A DNA stretch of 64,000 bases from Streptococcus mitis (GTDB lineage: Bacteria > Bacillota > Bacilli > Lactobacillales > Streptococcaceae), in contig CP014326.1 of the NCBI GenBank assembly GCA_001560895.1, forward strand, positions 1,128,001 through 1,192,000, read 5' to 3'. The position numbers and the translations under genes are program-made. This document shows positions 45,774 to 59,145 of the stretch, in pieces. The notes below the pieces were generated by a model, which was not told the origin of the DNA, ran no database searches, and saw nothing but the letters and a program-made list of their open reading frames with translations. The stretch's first letter is position 1; each line of letters opens with the position of its first letter.

Positions 45774-47324
45774 ATGGAGGAACAGTCAAAAACACTCAGT
45801 TCCAAGAAAGAATTTGCCTTTGCCTCGAGCACCATATTATCCCAAGTTGGACGAGGCATCATTGTCGGTCTTGTCATTGGGATAATCGTCGGATCCTTTC
45901 GTTTCTTAATTGAAAAAGGCTTCCACCTGATACAAGGACTTTATCAAGAACAAGCGCACCTAGTGCGCAATCTTTTTCTACTGGTTTTGTTTTATGTACT
46001 CATCTGTTGGCTCAGTGCTAAACTGACACGTTCAGAAAAAGATATCAAAGGCTCAGGAATTCCTCAAGTCGAAGCCGAACTGAAAGGCCTCATGACCCTC
46101 AACTGGTGGGGCGTACTTTGGAAAAAATATATTCTAGGAATTCTTGCTATTGCAAGTGGACTTATGCTGGGGCGTGAAGGACCAAGTATTCAACTTGGAG
46201 CAGTTGGTGGAAAAGGTATTGCCAAGTGGCTCAAATCTAGTCCGGTAGAGGAACGCTCCCTGATTGCTAGTGGTGCAGCCGCTGGTCTAGCTGCAGCCTT
46301 TAACGCTCCAATAGCAGGTCTCCTCTTTGTTGTAGAAGAAGTCTATCATCATTTTTCGCGCTTTTTCTGGGTTTCCACTCTAGCAGCTAGTCTCGTAGCA
46401 AACTTTGTTTCTTTACTCATATTTGGCCTAACACCCGTACTGGATATGCCAGACAATATCCCACTCATGACCTTAGATCAGTATTGGATTTACTTAGTTA
46501 TGGGGATTTTTCTAGGACTTTCCGGTTTTCTCTATGAGAAAGCTGTACTTAATGTTGGAAGAGTTTATGATTGGCTTGGTCAAAAAATGCGTTTGGATAG
46601 AGCTTATTATCCAATTCTGGCTTTCATTCTCATCATACCAGTGGGAATTTTCTTACCACAAATCCTTGGTGGTGGAAATCAGGTTGTCCTTTCCCTAACT
46701 GAGCAAGATTTTAGTTTCCAAGTTCTATTGGCTTACTTTTTTATTCGTTTTGTTTGGAGCATGATTAGTTATGGAAGTGGTCTTCCAGGAGGAATTTTCC
46801 TACCAATTTTAGCGCTTGGTTCCTTACTCGGTGCCCTAGTTGGTCTTATTTGCGTCAATCTTGGACTTGTCAGTCAGGAGCAATTCCCTATATTTGTCAT
46901 TCTGGGAATGAGTGGCTATTTTGGAGCAATATCCAAGGCTCCCTTAACTGCTATGATTCTCGTAACTGAGATGGTAGGAGATATTCGCAACCTCATGCCA
47001 CTTGGATTAGTAACCTTGGTCGCCTACATCATCATGGATTTGCTCAAGGGTGCACCAGTCTATGAGGCCATGCTTGAAAAAATGCTGCCTGAAGAAGCAA
47101 CAGATGAAGGAGAAGTCACCCTCATTGAAATTCCTGTATCAGACAAAATCGCTGGAAAACAGGTTCATGAACTCAACCTACCACACAATGTTCTCATCAC
47201 AACCCAAGTCCATAACGGCAAGAGACAAACAGTTAACGGCTCAACCAGAATGTATCTCGGTGATATGATTCATCTGGTTATTCCAAAAAGTGAAATTGGG
47301 AAAGTCAAAGATTTGTTATTGTAG
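45774..47324 (+). CDS. CLC-family chloride/proton antiporter with TrkA-C domain
   Basis: I start it at ATG 45774 behind AGAAGGA; earlier in-frame ATGs at 45714 and 45768 are less likely. The product is 516 residues with about ten membrane helices, the selectivity motifs GSGIPQ, GREGPS (gating Glu, as in antiporters) and GGIFLP. A cytoplasmic TrkA-C-like domain (about 445-516) follows. It is a core gene after rnhB. Confidence 0.88.
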   Translation: MEEQSKTLSSKKEFAFASSTILSQVGRGIIVGLVIGIIVGSFRFLIEKGFHLIQGLYQEQAHLVRNLFLLVLFYVLICWLSAKLTRSEKDIKGSGIPQVEAELKGLMTLNWWGVLWKKYILGILAIASGLMLGREGPSIQLGAVGGKGIAKWLKSSPVEERSLIASGAAAGLAAAFNAPIAGLLFVVEEVYHHFSRFFWVSTLAASLVANFVSLLIFGLTPVLDMPDNIPLMTLDQYWIYLVMGIFLGLSGFLYEKAVLNVGRVYDWLGQKMRLDRAYYPILAFILIIPVGIFLPQILGGGNQVVLSLTEQDFSFQVLLAYFFIRFVWSMISYGSGLPGGIFLPILALGSLLGALVGLICVNLGLVSQEQFPIFVILGMSGYFGAISKAPLTAMILVTEMVGDIRNLMPLGLVTLVAYIIMDLLKGAPVYEAMLEKMLPEEATDEGEVTLIEIPVSDKIAGKQVHELNLPHNVLITTQVHNGKRQTVNGSTRMYLGDMIHLVIPKSEIGKVKDLLL

Positions 47325-47412
47325 ATCAAAAATATTATTACATAACTTTTATTATGTAATAAATGTATCAAGAATATTTTGTTGATTTTGATAAGGGAGG
47401 ACATACATCATA

Positions 47413-47850
47413 ATGAAAATACTAGATGTTCTATATGAGTTTTATGGTGATTTTGAATTCATTAAAGAAAAGTGGAATGAAAAATACGAAGGTATTCTTA
47501 TCAAAATAAAGGATGAGCAAGGATATAAAAGATGCCGCTTAGCAAAAAGAACACCGAAAAAAGAAGGATATTTTACAGTTTTTTGGAAAAAAGACAAAAA
47601 TAACATGAATATTCCTTATACCAATGAAGATTTGGGAACTGAACTTGTTATCGTTGTCATCGATAATGATAAAAAGGGGCTATTTATTATTCCAAACGAA
47701 GTTGCTATTCGTAAGAAAATTCTCTCGACAAAAAACAGCAAAGGAAAAATGTCCATGCGATTTTATCCGCCTTGGTGCGCAAATTTAAATACAACGGCTC
47801 AATCAACACAAAAATGGCAATTGAAATTTTTTAGAGAAATTGAATTATAA
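47413..47850 (+). CDS. MepB-like protein
   Basis: This 145-residue soluble protein has the MepB family pattern FTVFWKKD..., GLFIIPNEVA and MRFYPPW, then QKWQLKFF. The biochemical role of the family is not established. It is a single gene with its own GGAGG site. Confidence 0.75.
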   Translation: MKILDVLYEFYGDFEFIKEKWNEKYEGILIKIKDEQGYKRCRLAKRTPKKEGYFTVFWKKDKNNMNIPYTNEDLGTELVIVVIDNDKKGLFIIPNEVAIRKKILSTKNSKGKMSMRFYPPWCANLNTTAQSTQKWQLKFFREIEL

Positions 47851-47912
47851 GAATAATTTTTTCTAATTTGAATGGGAAAACGTTAAAAATTTTTTAATGG
47901 ATTCATATATAC

Positions 47913-47957
47913 AAAAAAGACTTGGTTTTTAATTAACATAAAATCAGGTCTTTTTAG
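47913..47957 (+). terminator. Terminator after the MepB-like gene
   Basis: AAAAGACTTG and TTTT pair with AAAA and CAGGTCTTTT around an A/T-rich loop, with T residues after the stem. The rest of 47851-48071 shows no gene. Confidence 0.7.
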
Positions 47958-48071
47958 TCTAATGACCTATTTCTAGTAGTATTTATAAAGTATGAAATTG
48001 ACTATTTTCTTAATGAAAAAAATTTCCAGTTATTACACAGTCTTTTTTATCACTTAAAAAACTCCTATAAC

Positions 48072-48103
48072 ATCTTTCCGAAAAACTATAATTTTCTTGA
48101 AAA
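48072..48103 (+). other. difSL chromosome dimer resolution site
   Basis: About 31 bases match the streptococcal/lactococcal difSL consensus as I remember it (two arms TTTCCGAAAAA and TTTTCTTGAAAA around CTATAA). It lies 52 bp before xerS, its normal location. It indicates the replication terminus region. Confidence 0.9.
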
Positions 48104-48125
48104 ATATATAAGTCTATGCTATACT
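48097..48125 (+). promoter_or_regulatory. xerS promoter overlapping difSL
   Basis: TTGAAA (48097-48102), inside the right arm of difSL, lies 17 bp before TATACT (48120-48125), which has an upstream TG. XerS bound to its site would cover the -35. Confidence 0.7.
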
Positions 48126-48154
48126 ACTAGTAGACTTAATTATGGAGAAAATAC

Positions 48155-49225
48155 ATGAAACGTGAGATTTTACTGGAACGAATCGATAAATTAAAACAAA
48201 TCATGCCCTGGTATGTTTTGGAATACTACCAATCTAAGCTTGCTGTTCCCTACAGTTTTACAACCTTGTACGAATACCTCAAGGAATACGATCGATTTTT
48301 CAGCTGGGTTTTGAAGTCTGGAATTTCAAACGCCGATAAAATATCTGATATCCCTTTATCGATCTTAGAAAATATGTCAAAAAAAGACATGGAATCCTTT
48401 ATCCTTTATTTGCGAGAACGTCCTTTGCTGAATGCCAATACAACCAAGCAAGGTGTTTCGCAAACAACCATCAATCGGACCTTATCAGCACTTTCTAGTC
48501 TTTACAAGTATTTGACCGAGGAGGTTGAAAACGACCAGGGCGAACCTTATTTCTATCGAAATGTAATGAAGAAAGTTTCAACCAAGAAAAAGAAAGAAAC
48601 ACTTGCTGCCAGAGCTGAAAACATCAAGCAAAAACTTTTTCTAGGTGATGAAACAGAAGGTTTTCTGACTTATATCGACCAGGAGTACCCACAACAGCTC
48701 TCAAATCGTGCTCTATCATCGTTCAATAAAAATAAGGAACGTGATTTAGCCATTATTGCCCTTCTCTTGGCGTCAGGTGTTCGCCTATCTGAAGCTGTTA
48801 ATCTAGATCTAAGAGATCTCAATCTCAAAATGATGGTTATTGATGTCACTCGAAAAGGTGGTAAACGTGACTCGGTCAATGTCGCAGCCTTTGCTAAGCC
48901 TTATTTAGAAAACTATCTCTCAATAAGAAGTCAGCGTTATCAGACTGAAAAAACAGATACAGCACTTTTTTTGACTCTATATCGTGGAATTCCAAATCGA
49001 ATTGATGCTTCTAGTGTTGAAAAAATGGTCGCTAAGTATTCTGAAAACTTTAAAGTACGTGTCACTCCCCACAAACTCCGCCATACCCTAGCAACTAGGC
49101 TCTATGATGCAACTAAATCGCAAGTTTTGGTTAGCCACCAGCTAGGACACGCCAGTACGCAAGTCACTGACCTCTATACTCATATCGTCAATGATGAACA
49201 AAAGAATGCTCTGGACAGTTTATAA
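48155..49225 (+). CDS. xerS: Site-specific recombinase XerS
   Basis: This 356-residue tyrosine recombinase, longer than XerC/D, is the single recombinase that resolves chromosome dimers in streptococci. It has [29 protein letters not shown] and the nucleophile LYTH. The adjacent difSL site confirms identity. Confidence 0.95.
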   Translation: MKREILLERIDKLKQIMPWYVLEYYQSKLAVPYSFTTLYEYLKEYDRFFSWVLKSGISNADKISDIPLSILENMSKKDMESFILYLRERPLLNANTTKQGVSQTTINRTLSALSSLYKYLTEEVENDQGEPYFYRNVMKKVSTKKKKETLAARAENIKQKLFLGDETEGFLTYIDQEYPQQLSNRALSSFNKNKERDLAIIALLLASGVRLSEAVNLDLRDLNLKMMVIDVTRKGGKRDSVNVAAFAKPYLENYLSIRSQRYQTEKTDTALFLTLYRGIPNRIDASSVEKMVAKYSENFKVRVTPHKLRHTLATRLYDATKSQVLVSHQLGHASTQVTDLYTHIVNDEQKNALDSL

Positions 49226-49451
49226 ACTACATAAAATAAATTATGTAATAAAATAGAAAGGGATTCAATAAACTATTAATTTTATTTGATCATATCAAAT
49301 AAAATTGCTAACAGAGTAAACAGCTTTAAAGAATATGAAATAAAATTTATGTGGCCACTAGCTTGCCTTTCTTTGTAGTATCCTGGATATGCAAATCACT
49401 TATAATTGGTATTCATCTTAAAAGAAGAGGATCCCACAAAAATAAATCAAA
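49226..49451 (+). other. Gap after xerS with no intact gene
   Basis: A/T-rich sequence with no supported gene. It leads into the integrase remnant and probably holds the rest of the lost gene's debris. Confidence 0.4.
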
Positions 49452-49646
49452 TTGAGCACCTATAAAAACATACTGCCTGCGATGGCCAATATTTTAGCAG
49501 AAAATAAAATTCCTTTAAAAACAATCATGGACAGGGTTGGTCATTCTGATTCTGAAGTCACTACTTCGATCTACACCCATGTCACAAAGAACATGAAAGA
49601 CGAAGCGATCACTGTACTGGACAAAGTGATGAAAAATATTTTTTAA
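49452..49646 (+). pseudogene. C-terminal remnant of a phage-type integrase
   Basis: About 64 codons encode ILAENKIPLKTIMDRVGHSD and TTSIYTHVTKNMK, the C-terminal His/Tyr boxes of Tn916/phage integrases. The N-terminal and Arg box portions are absent. It marks an old integration near eno/xerS. Confidence 0.75.
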
Positions 49647-49668
49647 AAAAGTTATGCCCCCTGAACAG

Positions 49669-49703
49669 AAAAAAAGCCCTTCGGATAAAATCCGAAGGGC
49701 TAG
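49669..49703. terminator. Bidirectional terminator between integrase remnant and eno
   Basis: AGCCCTTCGGAT pairs with ATCCGAAGGGCT after an A-run. A second dyad, AAAATAGTTCA-T-TGAACTATTTT (49755-49777), overlaps the eno stop and probably ends eno transcription. Confidence 0.75.
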
Positions 49704-49773
49704 AAACGTTGTTAAATCAACGGCCGAACTTTTGAATTTCAAGGTTCGGGATAAAATAGTTCATTGAACTATT

Positions 49774-51081
<1,308 letters not shown>

Positions 51082-51225
51082 TTACTCTCCTTATGAGTTA
51101 AATTTTTTACACCTCTATAATACCTTAAAAACCCTCCTTTTTCAAGAAAAAACGTTATCTTTGTGCAAATTTTCCTTAACTTTATTAAGCAACCGCTTTC
51201 TTTTATATGTTTTCTTTTTATTTTT

Positions 51226-51241
51226 ATGATATACTATTTTC
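51226..51241 (+). promoter_or_regulatory. Promoter giving a leaderless yueI-family transcript
   Basis: The extended -10 TGATATACT (hexamer 51230-51235) ends 6 bp before the ATG at 51242, and no ribosome site is present. Initiation would fall on the A of the start codon. Confidence 0.6.
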
Positions 51242-51688
51242 ATGACAGATTTATCAAAACAATTACTTGAAAAAGCTCATGGTGGGCCAAAATTAAATCC
51301 GGATGAGCAAAGACGCTATCTTGGTACCTTTGAGGAAAGAGTTCTTGGATATGCAGATATTGACACAGCAAATAGCCCTCAGCTAGAAAAAGGATTTTTA
51401 TCTATCTTAGAAAAACTTCAAGAAAAGGCTGAGCCACTATTTGTGAAGATTTCACCAACTATCGAATTTGACAAGCAAGTTTTCTATTTGAAGGAAGCCA
51501 AAGAAACCGATAGTCAAGCTACCATTGTATCTGAAGAGCATACTTCTTCTCCTTTTGGCCTGATTATTCACACCAATGCACCAGTTCAAGTAGAAGAAAA
51601 GAACCTTCGACTTGCTTTTGCAAAATTTTGGGAAGTTAAAAAGGAAGAACCAACCAAAACATCCATCTGGAAGAAATGGTTTGGCTAA
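51242..51688 (+). CDS. YueI-family (DUF1694) protein
   Basis: This 148-residue protein has the family features [17 protein letters not shown] text ([15 protein letters not shown]) and a central conserved [19 protein letters not shown]. The function is unknown. It is predicted to be leaderless. It converges with the glycerate kinase gene, the two overlapping by 4 bases at their stops. Confidence 0.85.
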   Translation: MTDLSKQLLEKAHGGPKLNPDEQRRYLGTFEERVLGYADIDTANSPQLEKGFLSILEKLQEKAEPLFVKISPTIEFDKQVFYLKEAKETDSQATIVSEEHTSSPFGLIIHTNAPVQVEEKNLRLAFAKFWEVKKEEPTKTSIWKKWFG

Positions 51689-52800
51689 ATCTTAGGCATC
51701 TTTAATAAATGTCCAATATTTGCAGCCGCGTGCTCCAAATAGAGACTGGCATTTTTCAAACTATCTTCTAGAGGTTCACTTTTCTCCAAAATAGAAAAGG
51801 CAGCTTGGATATTTTCAAATGGTAGGGAAGGTAAATCTTCAGCGAGACTGCCACAAATAGCCATAATAGGAACTCCAACAGGGGTTCTTTTTGCTACTCC
51901 TATAGGGGCTTTCCCAGCAAAGCTTTGACAATCTAGTCTTCCTTCACCAACGATAACCAAGTCAGCATCTGCAACTTTCTTATCAAAATCAATCAAATCT
52001 AAACAGGTGTCAATTCCAGATACGATACTTGCTTGAGCAAAGGCACACAAACCGCCAGCAATGCCTCCACCAGCTCCTGCTCCTTTCAGTTCTAATGTTG
52101 CAGGGGAGACTTTTACATAAAAATCTTGGATTGCCTGATCTACATCCTCAAACATAGTATGATCTAGGCCTTTTTGTTTGCCAAACGTGTAGGTAGCACC
52201 TTGATATCCACATAAGGGACTCACGACATCTACTAGAATACGAATGTGAACATCTTCAGGAATTTCATAGCAATTTTCTGTTGAAACAGAAGATAAGTTT
52301 AGTAAGGTCTGACCGCAAGCAGGTAAGACATTTCCATCCCTATCATAAAATCGATAACCTAAACCAGCAGCAATACCTAAACCACCGTCATTACTAGCCG
52401 TACCACCAACTCCGATATAGATATCTTTAATCCCTTGATCGATGAGGTGGCGAATCAACTCTCCAATACCACGAGTTTGGATTTGAAGTGGATTTCGTTT
52501 CTCTAGCGGAATCTTTCCAAGGCCAACTAAATCAGCAACTTCAAATAGCGCCAGTTCCCCTTTTTGAAAATAGCGCATGGCTTCTTTTTGTCCAAAAGGC
52601 CCTGTAACTTGAATCCTTTTTTCTTCCATGTCAAGAGAATGTAGGATAGCATCTACAGTACCTTCTCCCCCATCACCAACAGGGCAGAGGAGACAGTCTA
52701 CATCTGCTAGCGATTGTTGGAACCCTCTCTTAATAGCTTCAGCAACCTGCTCTGCAGTCAAGCTTTCCTTAAACGAATCTGGTGCAATTACAATCTTCAT
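51685..52800 (-). CDS. glxK: Glycerate kinase (GarK/GlxK family)
   Basis: I use ATG 52800 ([18 protein letters not shown], the canonical family start, behind GAGGG), giving 371 residues; ATG 52812 overlaps the serB stop. It has [11 protein letters not shown] and [10 protein letters not shown]. It phosphorylates glycerate, feeding lower glycolysis. Operon with serB. Confidence 0.9.
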   Translation of the reverse strand: MKIVIAPDSFKESLTAEQVAEAIKRGFQQSLADVDCLLCPVGDGGEGTVDAILHSLDMEEKRIQVTGPFGQKEAMRYFQKGELALFEVADLVGLGKIPLEKRNPLQIQTRGIGELIRHLIDQGIKDIYIGVGGTASNDGGLGIAAGLGYRFYDRDGNVLPACGQTLLNLSSVSTENCYEIPEDVHIRILVDVVSPLCGYQGATYTFGKQKGLDHTMFEDVDQAIQDFYVKVSPATLELKGAGAGGGIAGGLCAFAQASIVSGIDTCLDLIDFDKKVADADLVIVGEGRLDCQSFAGKAPIGVAKRTPVGVPIMAICGSLAEDLPSLPFENIQAAFSILEKSEPLEDSLKNASLYLEHAAANIGHLLKMPKI

Positions 52801-52808
52801 ATTTTCCC

Positions 52809-53453
52809 TCATTCTAAAAAGTCAGTCAAAAGAAGAATTTCTAACAAATCCCTCTTGTCAACATGATGTGGTATTTCTTTTTTCAGAACTTCTTTGGCAC
52901 AAAAGGCGATTCCTAGTCCCGCAGACTTCAACATTAATAAATCATTTGCTCCATCACCGATTGCAACCGTTCTTTCTCTAGGAAGTTGCAGTTCCTTTCT
53001 CCATTTTTCCAGAGTTGCTTGTTTGACTTCAGGGCTTATAATTGCTCCAACTAATTCCCCTGTTAGAAAACCGTCTTTGACTTCAAGTTGGTTGGCAGAG
53101 AAATAGGTAATGCCAAGGGATTTAGCTAATCTCTCAACTATTGGACTAAATCCACCAGAAACCAGACCAACTAGGATGGCATTCTTTTGGAGAATAGAAA
53201 CGAATTTCTGAGCATTTGGCGATAGATGAATAGAGTTGAAGACTTTCTCAAATACCGAAACAGGAAGACCTGCCAACAAGGACACTCTTTTTCGTAAACT
53301 GCTTTCAAAGTCTAACTCTCCTCGCATTGCCCAACTTGTAATCTGCGAAATTTCCTCCTCACGACCTACCTCTCTTCCCAACAAATCAATCACTTCTTCT
53401 AGGATTAAGGTTCCATCAACATCCATAACACACAAGCCTTTTACTTGAGACAT
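52809..53453 (-). CDS. serB: Phosphoserine phosphatase SerB
   Basis: This 214-residue HAD enzyme has the nucleophile motif MDVDGTL, LVSGGFS and AIGDGANDL. It performs the last step of serine synthesis from 3-phosphoserine. It is followed directly by the glycerate kinase gene. Confidence 0.9.
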   Translation of the reverse strand: MSQVKGLCVMDVDGTLILEEVIDLLGREVGREEEISQITSWAMRGELDFESSLRKRVSLLAGLPVSVFEKVFNSIHLSPNAQKFVSILQKNAILVGLVSGGFSPIVERLAKSLGITYFSANQLEVKDGFLTGELVGAIISPEVKQATLEKWRKELQLPRERTVAIGDGANDLLMLKSAGLGIAFCAKEVLKKEIPHHVDKRDLLEILLLTDFLE

Positions 53454-53476
53454 CAGTTCTCCTCTCTAAATAGCCC

Positions 53477-53506
53477 AAAAATCGTATGAAGTCATCATAC
53501 GATTTT
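53477..53506 (-). terminator. Terminator after glgA
   Basis: AAAATCGTATGA pairs with TCATACGATTTT, a 12-bp perfect stem, just beyond the glgA stop. Confidence 0.8.
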
Positions 53507-53511
53507 ATCTA

Positions 53512-54945
53512 TTAATTAACTAAACTATGGTACAAGTCAAGGTATGACTTGCAGGCTGTATCCCATGAGAAATCACACTCCATAGCTTGTTTTTGTAGTT
53601 TTTTCCAAACGTCAGGATGGTTTCTATACAAGTCCAATGCTGTTTGGAAAGTCCAATTTAACCAATAAGGAGATAGATTGTCAAAGCTAAAGCCCGTTCC
53701 GCTTCCTTCGATTGGATTAAAGGCTTGAACGGTATCTCGCAAGCCCCCAACTTCATGGACCAATGGCAAGGTTCCATAACGCATCGCCATCATTTGAGAC
53801 AAGCCACATGGTTCAAAACGACTTGGCATGAGGAAGAGGTCGCAAGCAGCGTAGATTTCTTGAGCAAGTTTGACATCAAAAGTGATATTTGCTGATAGCT
53901 TGTCAGGATAAATCTGAGCAAACCATGAGAAAGCTCCTTCAAAGGCTGGATCTCCAGTTCCCAAAAGCACAATCTGAACATCATTTTGCAAGATATGGTG
54001 AAGACTTTCCACCACGACATCAAAACCTTTTTGACGTGTCAAACGAGAAACAATTCCCACCAGTGGAACGTCAGCTCTAACTGGCAAGCCAACTTTTTCT
54101 TGCAATTTTGCTTTGTTTTGGGCTTTCCCAGACAAATCGTCCTGATTGAAATGATAATCTAAAAGAGCATCCGTCTGAGGATTATACAGGTCAGCATCAA
54201 TCCCGTTCACGATACCAGATACCTTGCCAGATTCCATTCGAAGAATCTGATCCAAGTTACATCCGAACTGACTAGTCATAATTTCATGAGCATAACTAGG
54301 CGAAACTGTTGAAACACGGTCCGCATAGAGGATACCAGCCTTCATCCAGTTCAGACAGTTATTCCAGCGAAGGGTGCCATCAGCGTAACGTTCAAAGCAA
54401 ACTCCAAACAAATCACCCAACATTCCTTCTGAAAATTGTCCTTGAAATTCCAAATTATGAATGGTTAAAACAGTTTTAATGCCTTGATAGGCTTGAATCC
54501 AACGGTATTTTTCCTTTAACAAGAAAGGAATCATAGCTGTATGGTAGTCATGAACATGGAGAAGGTCAGGAATGAAGTCAATTCTTTCCATAGCCTCAAT
54601 GGCAGCCAGTTGGAAAAAGGCAAAGCGTTCTCCGTCATCAAAATCACCGTAAACATGGCCACGGAAGAAATAATACTGGTTGTCAATAAAGTAGAAGGTG
54701 ACACCGTTTAAGACTGTTTTCTTAATCCCACAGTACTGTCTGCGCCAACCAACACTCACCTCAAAATGAAGAACATCTTCCATCTGATTTCCAAATTTAG
54801 CCTCTACCATGTCATAGTAGGGTAAAATCACTGCAACTTCGTGCCCAGCTTTTACCAGTGATTTGGGAAGAGCGCCAATAACGTCTCCCAACCCCCCTGT
54901 TTTTGAAAAGGGTGCACCCTCTGCTGCTACAAATAAAATTTTCAT
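53512..54945 (-). CDS. glgA: Glycogen synthase GlgA
   Basis: This 477-residue GT5 enzyme starts [22 protein letters not shown] (ADP-glucose site split as KTGGLGDV) and has the C-terminal [12 protein letters not shown] motif. It extends alpha-1,4-glucan from ADP-glucose. Last gene of glgBCDA, overlapping glgD by 4 bases. Confidence 0.96.
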   Translation of the reverse strand: MKILFVAAEGAPFSKTGGLGDVIGALPKSLVKAGHEVAVILPYYDMVEAKFGNQMEDVLHFEVSVGWRRQYCGIKKTVLNGVTFYFIDNQYYFFRGHVYGDFDDGERFAFFQLAAIEAMERIDFIPDLLHVHDYHTAMIPFLLKEKYRWIQAYQGIKTVLTIHNLEFQGQFSEGMLGDLFGVCFERYADGTLRWNNCLNWMKAGILYADRVSTVSPSYAHEIMTSQFGCNLDQILRMESGKVSGIVNGIDADLYNPQTDALLDYHFNQDDLSGKAQNKAKLQEKVGLPVRADVPLVGIVSRLTRQKGFDVVVESLHHILQNDVQIVLLGTGDPAFEGAFSWFAQIYPDKLSANITFDVKLAQEIYAACDLFLMPSRFEPCGLSQMMAMRYGTLPLVHEVGGLRDTVQAFNPIEGSGTGFSFDNLSPYWLNWTFQTALDLYRNHPDVWKKLQKQAMECDFSWDTACKSYLDLYHSLVN

Positions 54946-56081
54946 GAATGAATATCCTCTGTTACTTTGCTACCTTTCTTAACGACAACTGGATGTTCTG
55001 AAGTCCCTCGAATCACAACACCAGGCTCAACTTCAACACCCTTATCCAAGATAGCGTATTCGACCTGAGCACCTTCTCCAATAACAACACGAGGGAAGAG
55101 TAGGCTATCTTTAACCAGGCTATCCTTATGGACATGAATATTACGTGATAGAACGGAATTAGCCACTTGACCTTCAATGATACTACCAGAGGCAAACTGA
55201 GAAGTACTTACCTTAGATGTATTAGCATAGTAAGTTGGCTCTTCGTTTTTGACCTTTGTATAAATCTTTTGATTTGGTGAGAAGAGAGAGTAGAATTTTT
55301 GAGATTCAAGCATATCTTTGTTAGCTTGATAATACGACTCTACAGAGTGAATGTTTGCTAGGTATCCTGTGTATTCGTAGGCAAAAGCTCCTTCTTTTGC
55401 AGCCAAATCCCGTAAAACATAGCGCAATTTCTCTGGATGTTCTTTCTTAGCTTCTTCTTCCAAACGTTCAATCAACCAAGGTGTATCAACTACAAAGATA
55501 TCTGTAGACATATTATAAACTTCATCTGTAGATTTGCTATCAAAGAGTTTATGAGAACGAACATGGTCTGTTTCATCCACTTCCAAGATTGCATTGACTT
55601 CTGAAATGTCTTTCTTAGGAAGTTTTTTATAAACAACTGTAATAGGTCCCTTCGTTGTGTTATGAAGGTGGAACACTTGGTTCAAATCAATATTAATTAA
55701 GACATCACAGTTGAGTGATACTGTTTGGTTTGACCCAGAGCGTTTCAAATAAGTAAGAAGCTGATGGTAGTATTCTTTTCCAACGGTACTACTTTCCACA
55801 CGGGTATTGTAAATACCTAGATAATAGTGGCTAAGAAGGGTTGACAAGCCCCACTCACGCCCAGAACGGATATGGTCAAAGACGGAACTGATATTGTCTT
55901 GTTGGAAAATACCAAAGATACTACGGACACCTGCATTAGCAAGACTTGAAAGTGGGAAGTCGATTAAACGATATTTACCTCCAAATGGCAAGCTAGCTAC
56001 TGGACGGTGGTCTGTCAGTGTTGACATATCATGAAAACCAACTGTGTTTCCTAAAATGGCAGAATATTTATCAATCTTCAT
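54942..56081 (-). CDS. glgD: GlgD, non-catalytic ADP-glucose pyrophosphorylase subunit
   Basis: This 379-residue GlgC paralogue has a nucleotidyltransferase domain that lacks the GGxGxRL motif (it reads [10 protein letters not shown]...). A left-handed beta-helix domain follows. In Firmicutes GlgD stimulates GlgC. It overlaps glgC by 11 bases. Confidence 0.94.
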   Translation of the reverse strand: MKIDKYSAILGNTVGFHDMSTLTDHRPVASLPFGGKYRLIDFPLSSLANAGVRSIFGIFQQDNISSVFDHIRSGREWGLSTLLSHYYLGIYNTRVESSTVGKEYYHQLLTYLKRSGSNQTVSLNCDVLINIDLNQVFHLHNTTKGPITVVYKKLPKKDISEVNAILEVDETDHVRSHKLFDSKSTDEVYNMSTDIFVVDTPWLIERLEEEAKKEHPEKLRYVLRDLAAKEGAFAYEYTGYLANIHSVESYYQANKDMLESQKFYSLFSPNQKIYTKVKNEEPTYYANTSKVSTSQFASGSIIEGQVANSVLSRNIHVHKDSLVKDSLLFPRVVIGEGAQVEYAILDKGVEVEPGVVIRGTSEHPVVVKKGSKVTEDIHS

Positions 56082-57213
56082 CTGTTGCTACCCCCACTAC
56101 TTCATCATATCCTACGACTTGTACTTCTTCTGTTCCATCAATTTCGACACCGTCAGAAATAACTGCACCTTCACCAATAATGGCACGTTTAATTTTAGCT
56201 CCCTGACCAACAATTGCACCACTCATGATAACTGAATCTACTACTTCTGCCCCTTCTCGAACTTGCGCCCCTGTTGAAAGGATAGAATGTTTAACAGTTC
56301 CATCAACAAAGCATCCATCTACAACTAAGGAGTCTTCCACATGAGCATTGGCACCAAGGAAGTTTGGTGGTGAAATCAAGTTTCTTGAATAAATCTTCCA
56401 TTGACGGTTACGACTATCCAAGGCATTTTCTGGAGAAATATATTCCATATTAGCTTCCCAAAGTGACTCAATAGTACCAACGTCTTTCCAGTAACCATTA
56501 AATTCATAAGCATAGACACTTTCACCAGACTCAAGGTAATTTGGAATGACATTCTTACCAAAGTCTGACATATCGACATTGCTCTTTTCAGCAGCAACAA
56601 GCATATTGCGAAGACGTTGCCAATCAAAGATGTAAATACCCATAGAAGCTTTGGTAGATTTAGGTTGAGCTGGTTTTTCTTCAAATTCAACAATGCGGTT
56701 ATTTGCATCTGTATTCATGATACCAAAACGGCTTGCTTCTTTAAGAGGGACATCTAGAACTGCTACTGTCAAACTGGCATTATTATCCTTGTGAGACTGG
56801 AGCATATCATCATAGTCCATTTTGTAGATGTGGTCTCCAGACAGAATCAAAACATACTCAGGATTTACACTGTCGATATAGTCGATATTTTGGTAAATAG
56901 CATGACTAGTCCCTTCAAACCAACGATTTCCTTCACTTGCTGAATACGGTTGAAGAATAGAGACACCAGAATTGATACCGTCTAATCCCCAGCTTGAACC
57001 ATTCCCGATATGGTTGTTGAGAGCAAGTGGTTGGTACTGTGTAATGACTCCAACATTGTGAATCCCTGAGTTGGCACAATTTGAGAGAGCAAAGTCAATG
57101 ATACGGTAGCGCCCACCAAATTGCACAGCTGGTTTTGCGATGCTTTGAGTGAGTTTACCGAGACGAGTTCCTTGCCCACCAGCAAGAATCAAAGCTAACA
57201 TTTCATTCTTCAT
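56071..57213 (-). CDS. glgC: Glucose-1-phosphate adenylyltransferase GlgC
   Basis: This 380-residue catalytic subunit has [32 protein letters not shown] and a C-terminal beta-helix. It makes ADP-glucose, the committed step of glycogen synthesis. Its start overlaps the end of glgB. Confidence 0.96.
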   Translation of the reverse strand: MKNEMLALILAGGQGTRLGKLTQSIAKPAVQFGGRYRIIDFALSNCANSGIHNVGVITQYQPLALNNHIGNGSSWGLDGINSGVSILQPYSASEGNRWFEGTSHAIYQNIDYIDSVNPEYVLILSGDHIYKMDYDDMLQSHKDNNASLTVAVLDVPLKEASRFGIMNTDANNRIVEFEEKPAQPKSTKASMGIYIFDWQRLRNMLVAAEKSNVDMSDFGKNVIPNYLESGESVYAYEFNGYWKDVGTIESLWEANMEYISPENALDSRNRQWKIYSRNLISPPNFLGANAHVEDSLVVDGCFVDGTVKHSILSTGAQVREGAEVVDSVIMSGAIVGQGAKIKRAIIGEGAVISDGVEIDGTEEVQVVGYDEVVGVATDED

Positions 57214-59131
57214 TTTCTACTCCTTTTTGGTTTTTACTTGTGACAGTTTTATCAGATTTCAAGCGACGTTTGATTTTCCATACACTTGCTCCCATAGCAG
57301 GTAGGGTAAAGGTCAGGGTCTGCTCATAATCTTTCCATAGTCCTTCTTGCGTTTGAACAGTTTGATTATGTTCTTTCCAGACACCGCCCCACTCTTCTAA
57401 CTCAGTATTCCAGACTTCTTCGTAAATCCCTGCAACAGGAAGTCCGATTGTAAAATCTTTTCGTTCAACTGGTGCCATATTAAAGACACAGACTAACATG
57501 TCGTCCTTCTTCCCCTTACGGATGAAGGAAAGAACACTCTGATCTCTATTATCTGCATCTATAATTTCAATACCATCATAGCTGGTATCGATTTCCCACA
57601 GACAGCGATGGTCTTTGTAGAATTGATTAAGCTGAGAAGTGAAATACTTCATCTTAGCATTCATTGGGTCCTCTAGGTTAGACCATTCCAACTGTTCTTC
57701 AGATTTCCATTCTAGGAATTGACCGTATTCGCTACCCATGAAGAGCAATTTCTTACCCGGGTGACAAATTTGATAAGTGTAAAGATTGCGCAAGCCTGCG
57801 AATTGATTGTAACGATCTCCCCACATCTTATGCATCATACTCTTCTTACCATGAACCACTTCGTCATGTGAGAATGGTAGAAGATAATTCTCCTTGAAGA
57901 CATACATAAAGCTGAAAGTCACCAGGTTAAAGTCGTATTTACGATAAATCGGATCTTCTTCATAGAAACGGAGAATATCATTCATCCAGCCCATATTCCA
58001 CTTATAATCAAACCCAAGACCATCTGAATCCTTGGTGTCAGTAATCTGAGTAGCTGATGAACTTTCTTCGGCAATCATCATCACATCTGGATGAGCTTGT
58101 TTAATGACATCATTCAAACGTTGAAGGAAATAATAGCCCTCGTAGTTGAGATTTCCGCCATCTTTATTAGGCGTCCATGGTGCATCATCATAATCAAGAT
58201 AGAGCATATTGCTAACTGCATCCACGCGAATACCGTCCAAATGGTAAAAGTCAATCCAAAACTTGATACTAGAAATCAAGAAGGACTGGACTTCATTTTT
58301 TCCAAGGTCAAAATTGAGAGCACCCCAACCGTAGTTATGAGCCTTATTATGGTCTTGGTATTCAAAAGTCGGAGTCCCATCATAATAAGCCAAGGCATCA
58401 TCATTAATGGTGAAGTGACCAGGCACCCAGTCCACAATAACGCCTATATTGTTTAAATGGCATTCCTCAACAAAATCTTGAAACTCTTCAGGACGACCAT
58501 AGGCATGCTCTAAAGCAAAGTACCCCATAAGCTGGTAACCCCAACTCAAACCTAGTGGGTGAGACATCAGGGGCATAAACTCAATGTGAGTATAGTTCAT
58601 CTCAACCAAGTAAGGAATCAGCTCATCCTTCAGTTGAGCAAAACTATAAGGACTTCCATCTAGATTTCTCTTCCAAGAGCCAGCATGAACCTCGTAAATA
58701 TTGACGGGACGCTCTTCAAAACTCAAGCGTTTTCTACGGGCTAGCCAGAGGCCATCCTTCCATTTCTTTTCTGGAATATCTGTTAAAATAGCACCAGTCC
58801 CAGGTCGTGCCTCATACCGTACAGCCAAAGGGTCAATCTTCATCAGCTGATGACCATTTGCACGTGTGATATGATACTTGTAAATTTGGCCTTCATGAGC
58901 AAGGCTGGTAAAGACTTCCCAGACCCCAAATTCATTTCGTTCCATTAGGATTTGATTTTCAACCCAATTGGTGAAATCCCCTACCAAGTGAACAGCCTGA
59001 GCATTAGGTGCCCACACACGGAAAGTATAGCCATACTCACCATCTTTTTCTTCCCTATGCGCTCCCAGATAATGCTGGAGGTGAAAATTTTCACCTGCTA
59101 TAAAGGTTTCTAAAGCTTTTTTCTTATTCAT
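57203..59131 (-). CDS. glgB: 1,4-alpha-glucan branching enzyme GlgB
   Basis: This 642-residue protein has an N-terminal CBM48 (about 20-120) and a GH13 core with DGIRVDAVS (nucleophile Asp), IAEES (acid Glu) and [10 protein letters not shown]. It is first in glgBCDA. A cre-like site lies just downstream of its -10, so carbon catabolite control is expected. Confidence 0.96.
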   Translation of the reverse strand: MNKKKALETFIAGENFHLQHYLGAHREEKDGEYGYTFRVWAPNAQAVHLVGDFTNWVENQILMERNEFGVWEVFTSLAHEGQIYKYHITRANGHQLMKIDPLAVRYEARPGTGAILTDIPEKKWKDGLWLARRKRLSFEERPVNIYEVHAGSWKRNLDGSPYSFAQLKDELIPYLVEMNYTHIEFMPLMSHPLGLSWGYQLMGYFALEHAYGRPEEFQDFVEECHLNNIGVIVDWVPGHFTINDDALAYYDGTPTFEYQDHNKAHNYGWGALNFDLGKNEVQSFLISSIKFWIDFYHLDGIRVDAVSNMLYLDYDDAPWTPNKDGGNLNYEGYYFLQRLNDVIKQAHPDVMMIAEESSSATQITDTKDSDGLGFDYKWNMGWMNDILRFYEEDPIYRKYDFNLVTFSFMYVFKENYLLPFSHDEVVHGKKSMMHKMWGDRYNQFAGLRNLYTYQICHPGKKLLFMGSEYGQFLEWKSEEQLEWSNLEDPMNAKMKYFTSQLNQFYKDHRCLWEIDTSYDGIEIIDADNRDQSVLSFIRKGKKDDMLVCVFNMAPVERKDFTIGLPVAGIYEEVWNTELEEWGGVWKEHNQTVQTQEGLWKDYEQTLTFTLPAMGASVWKIKRRLKSDKTVTSKNQKGVENEE

Positions 59132-59145
59132 ACACCCTCCTATTT

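Noticed and set aside
51185..51205. cre-like site upstream of eno / yueI (GAAAGCGGTTGCTT)
   Set aside because: Several mismatches to the consensus and an unhelpful distance from both promoters.
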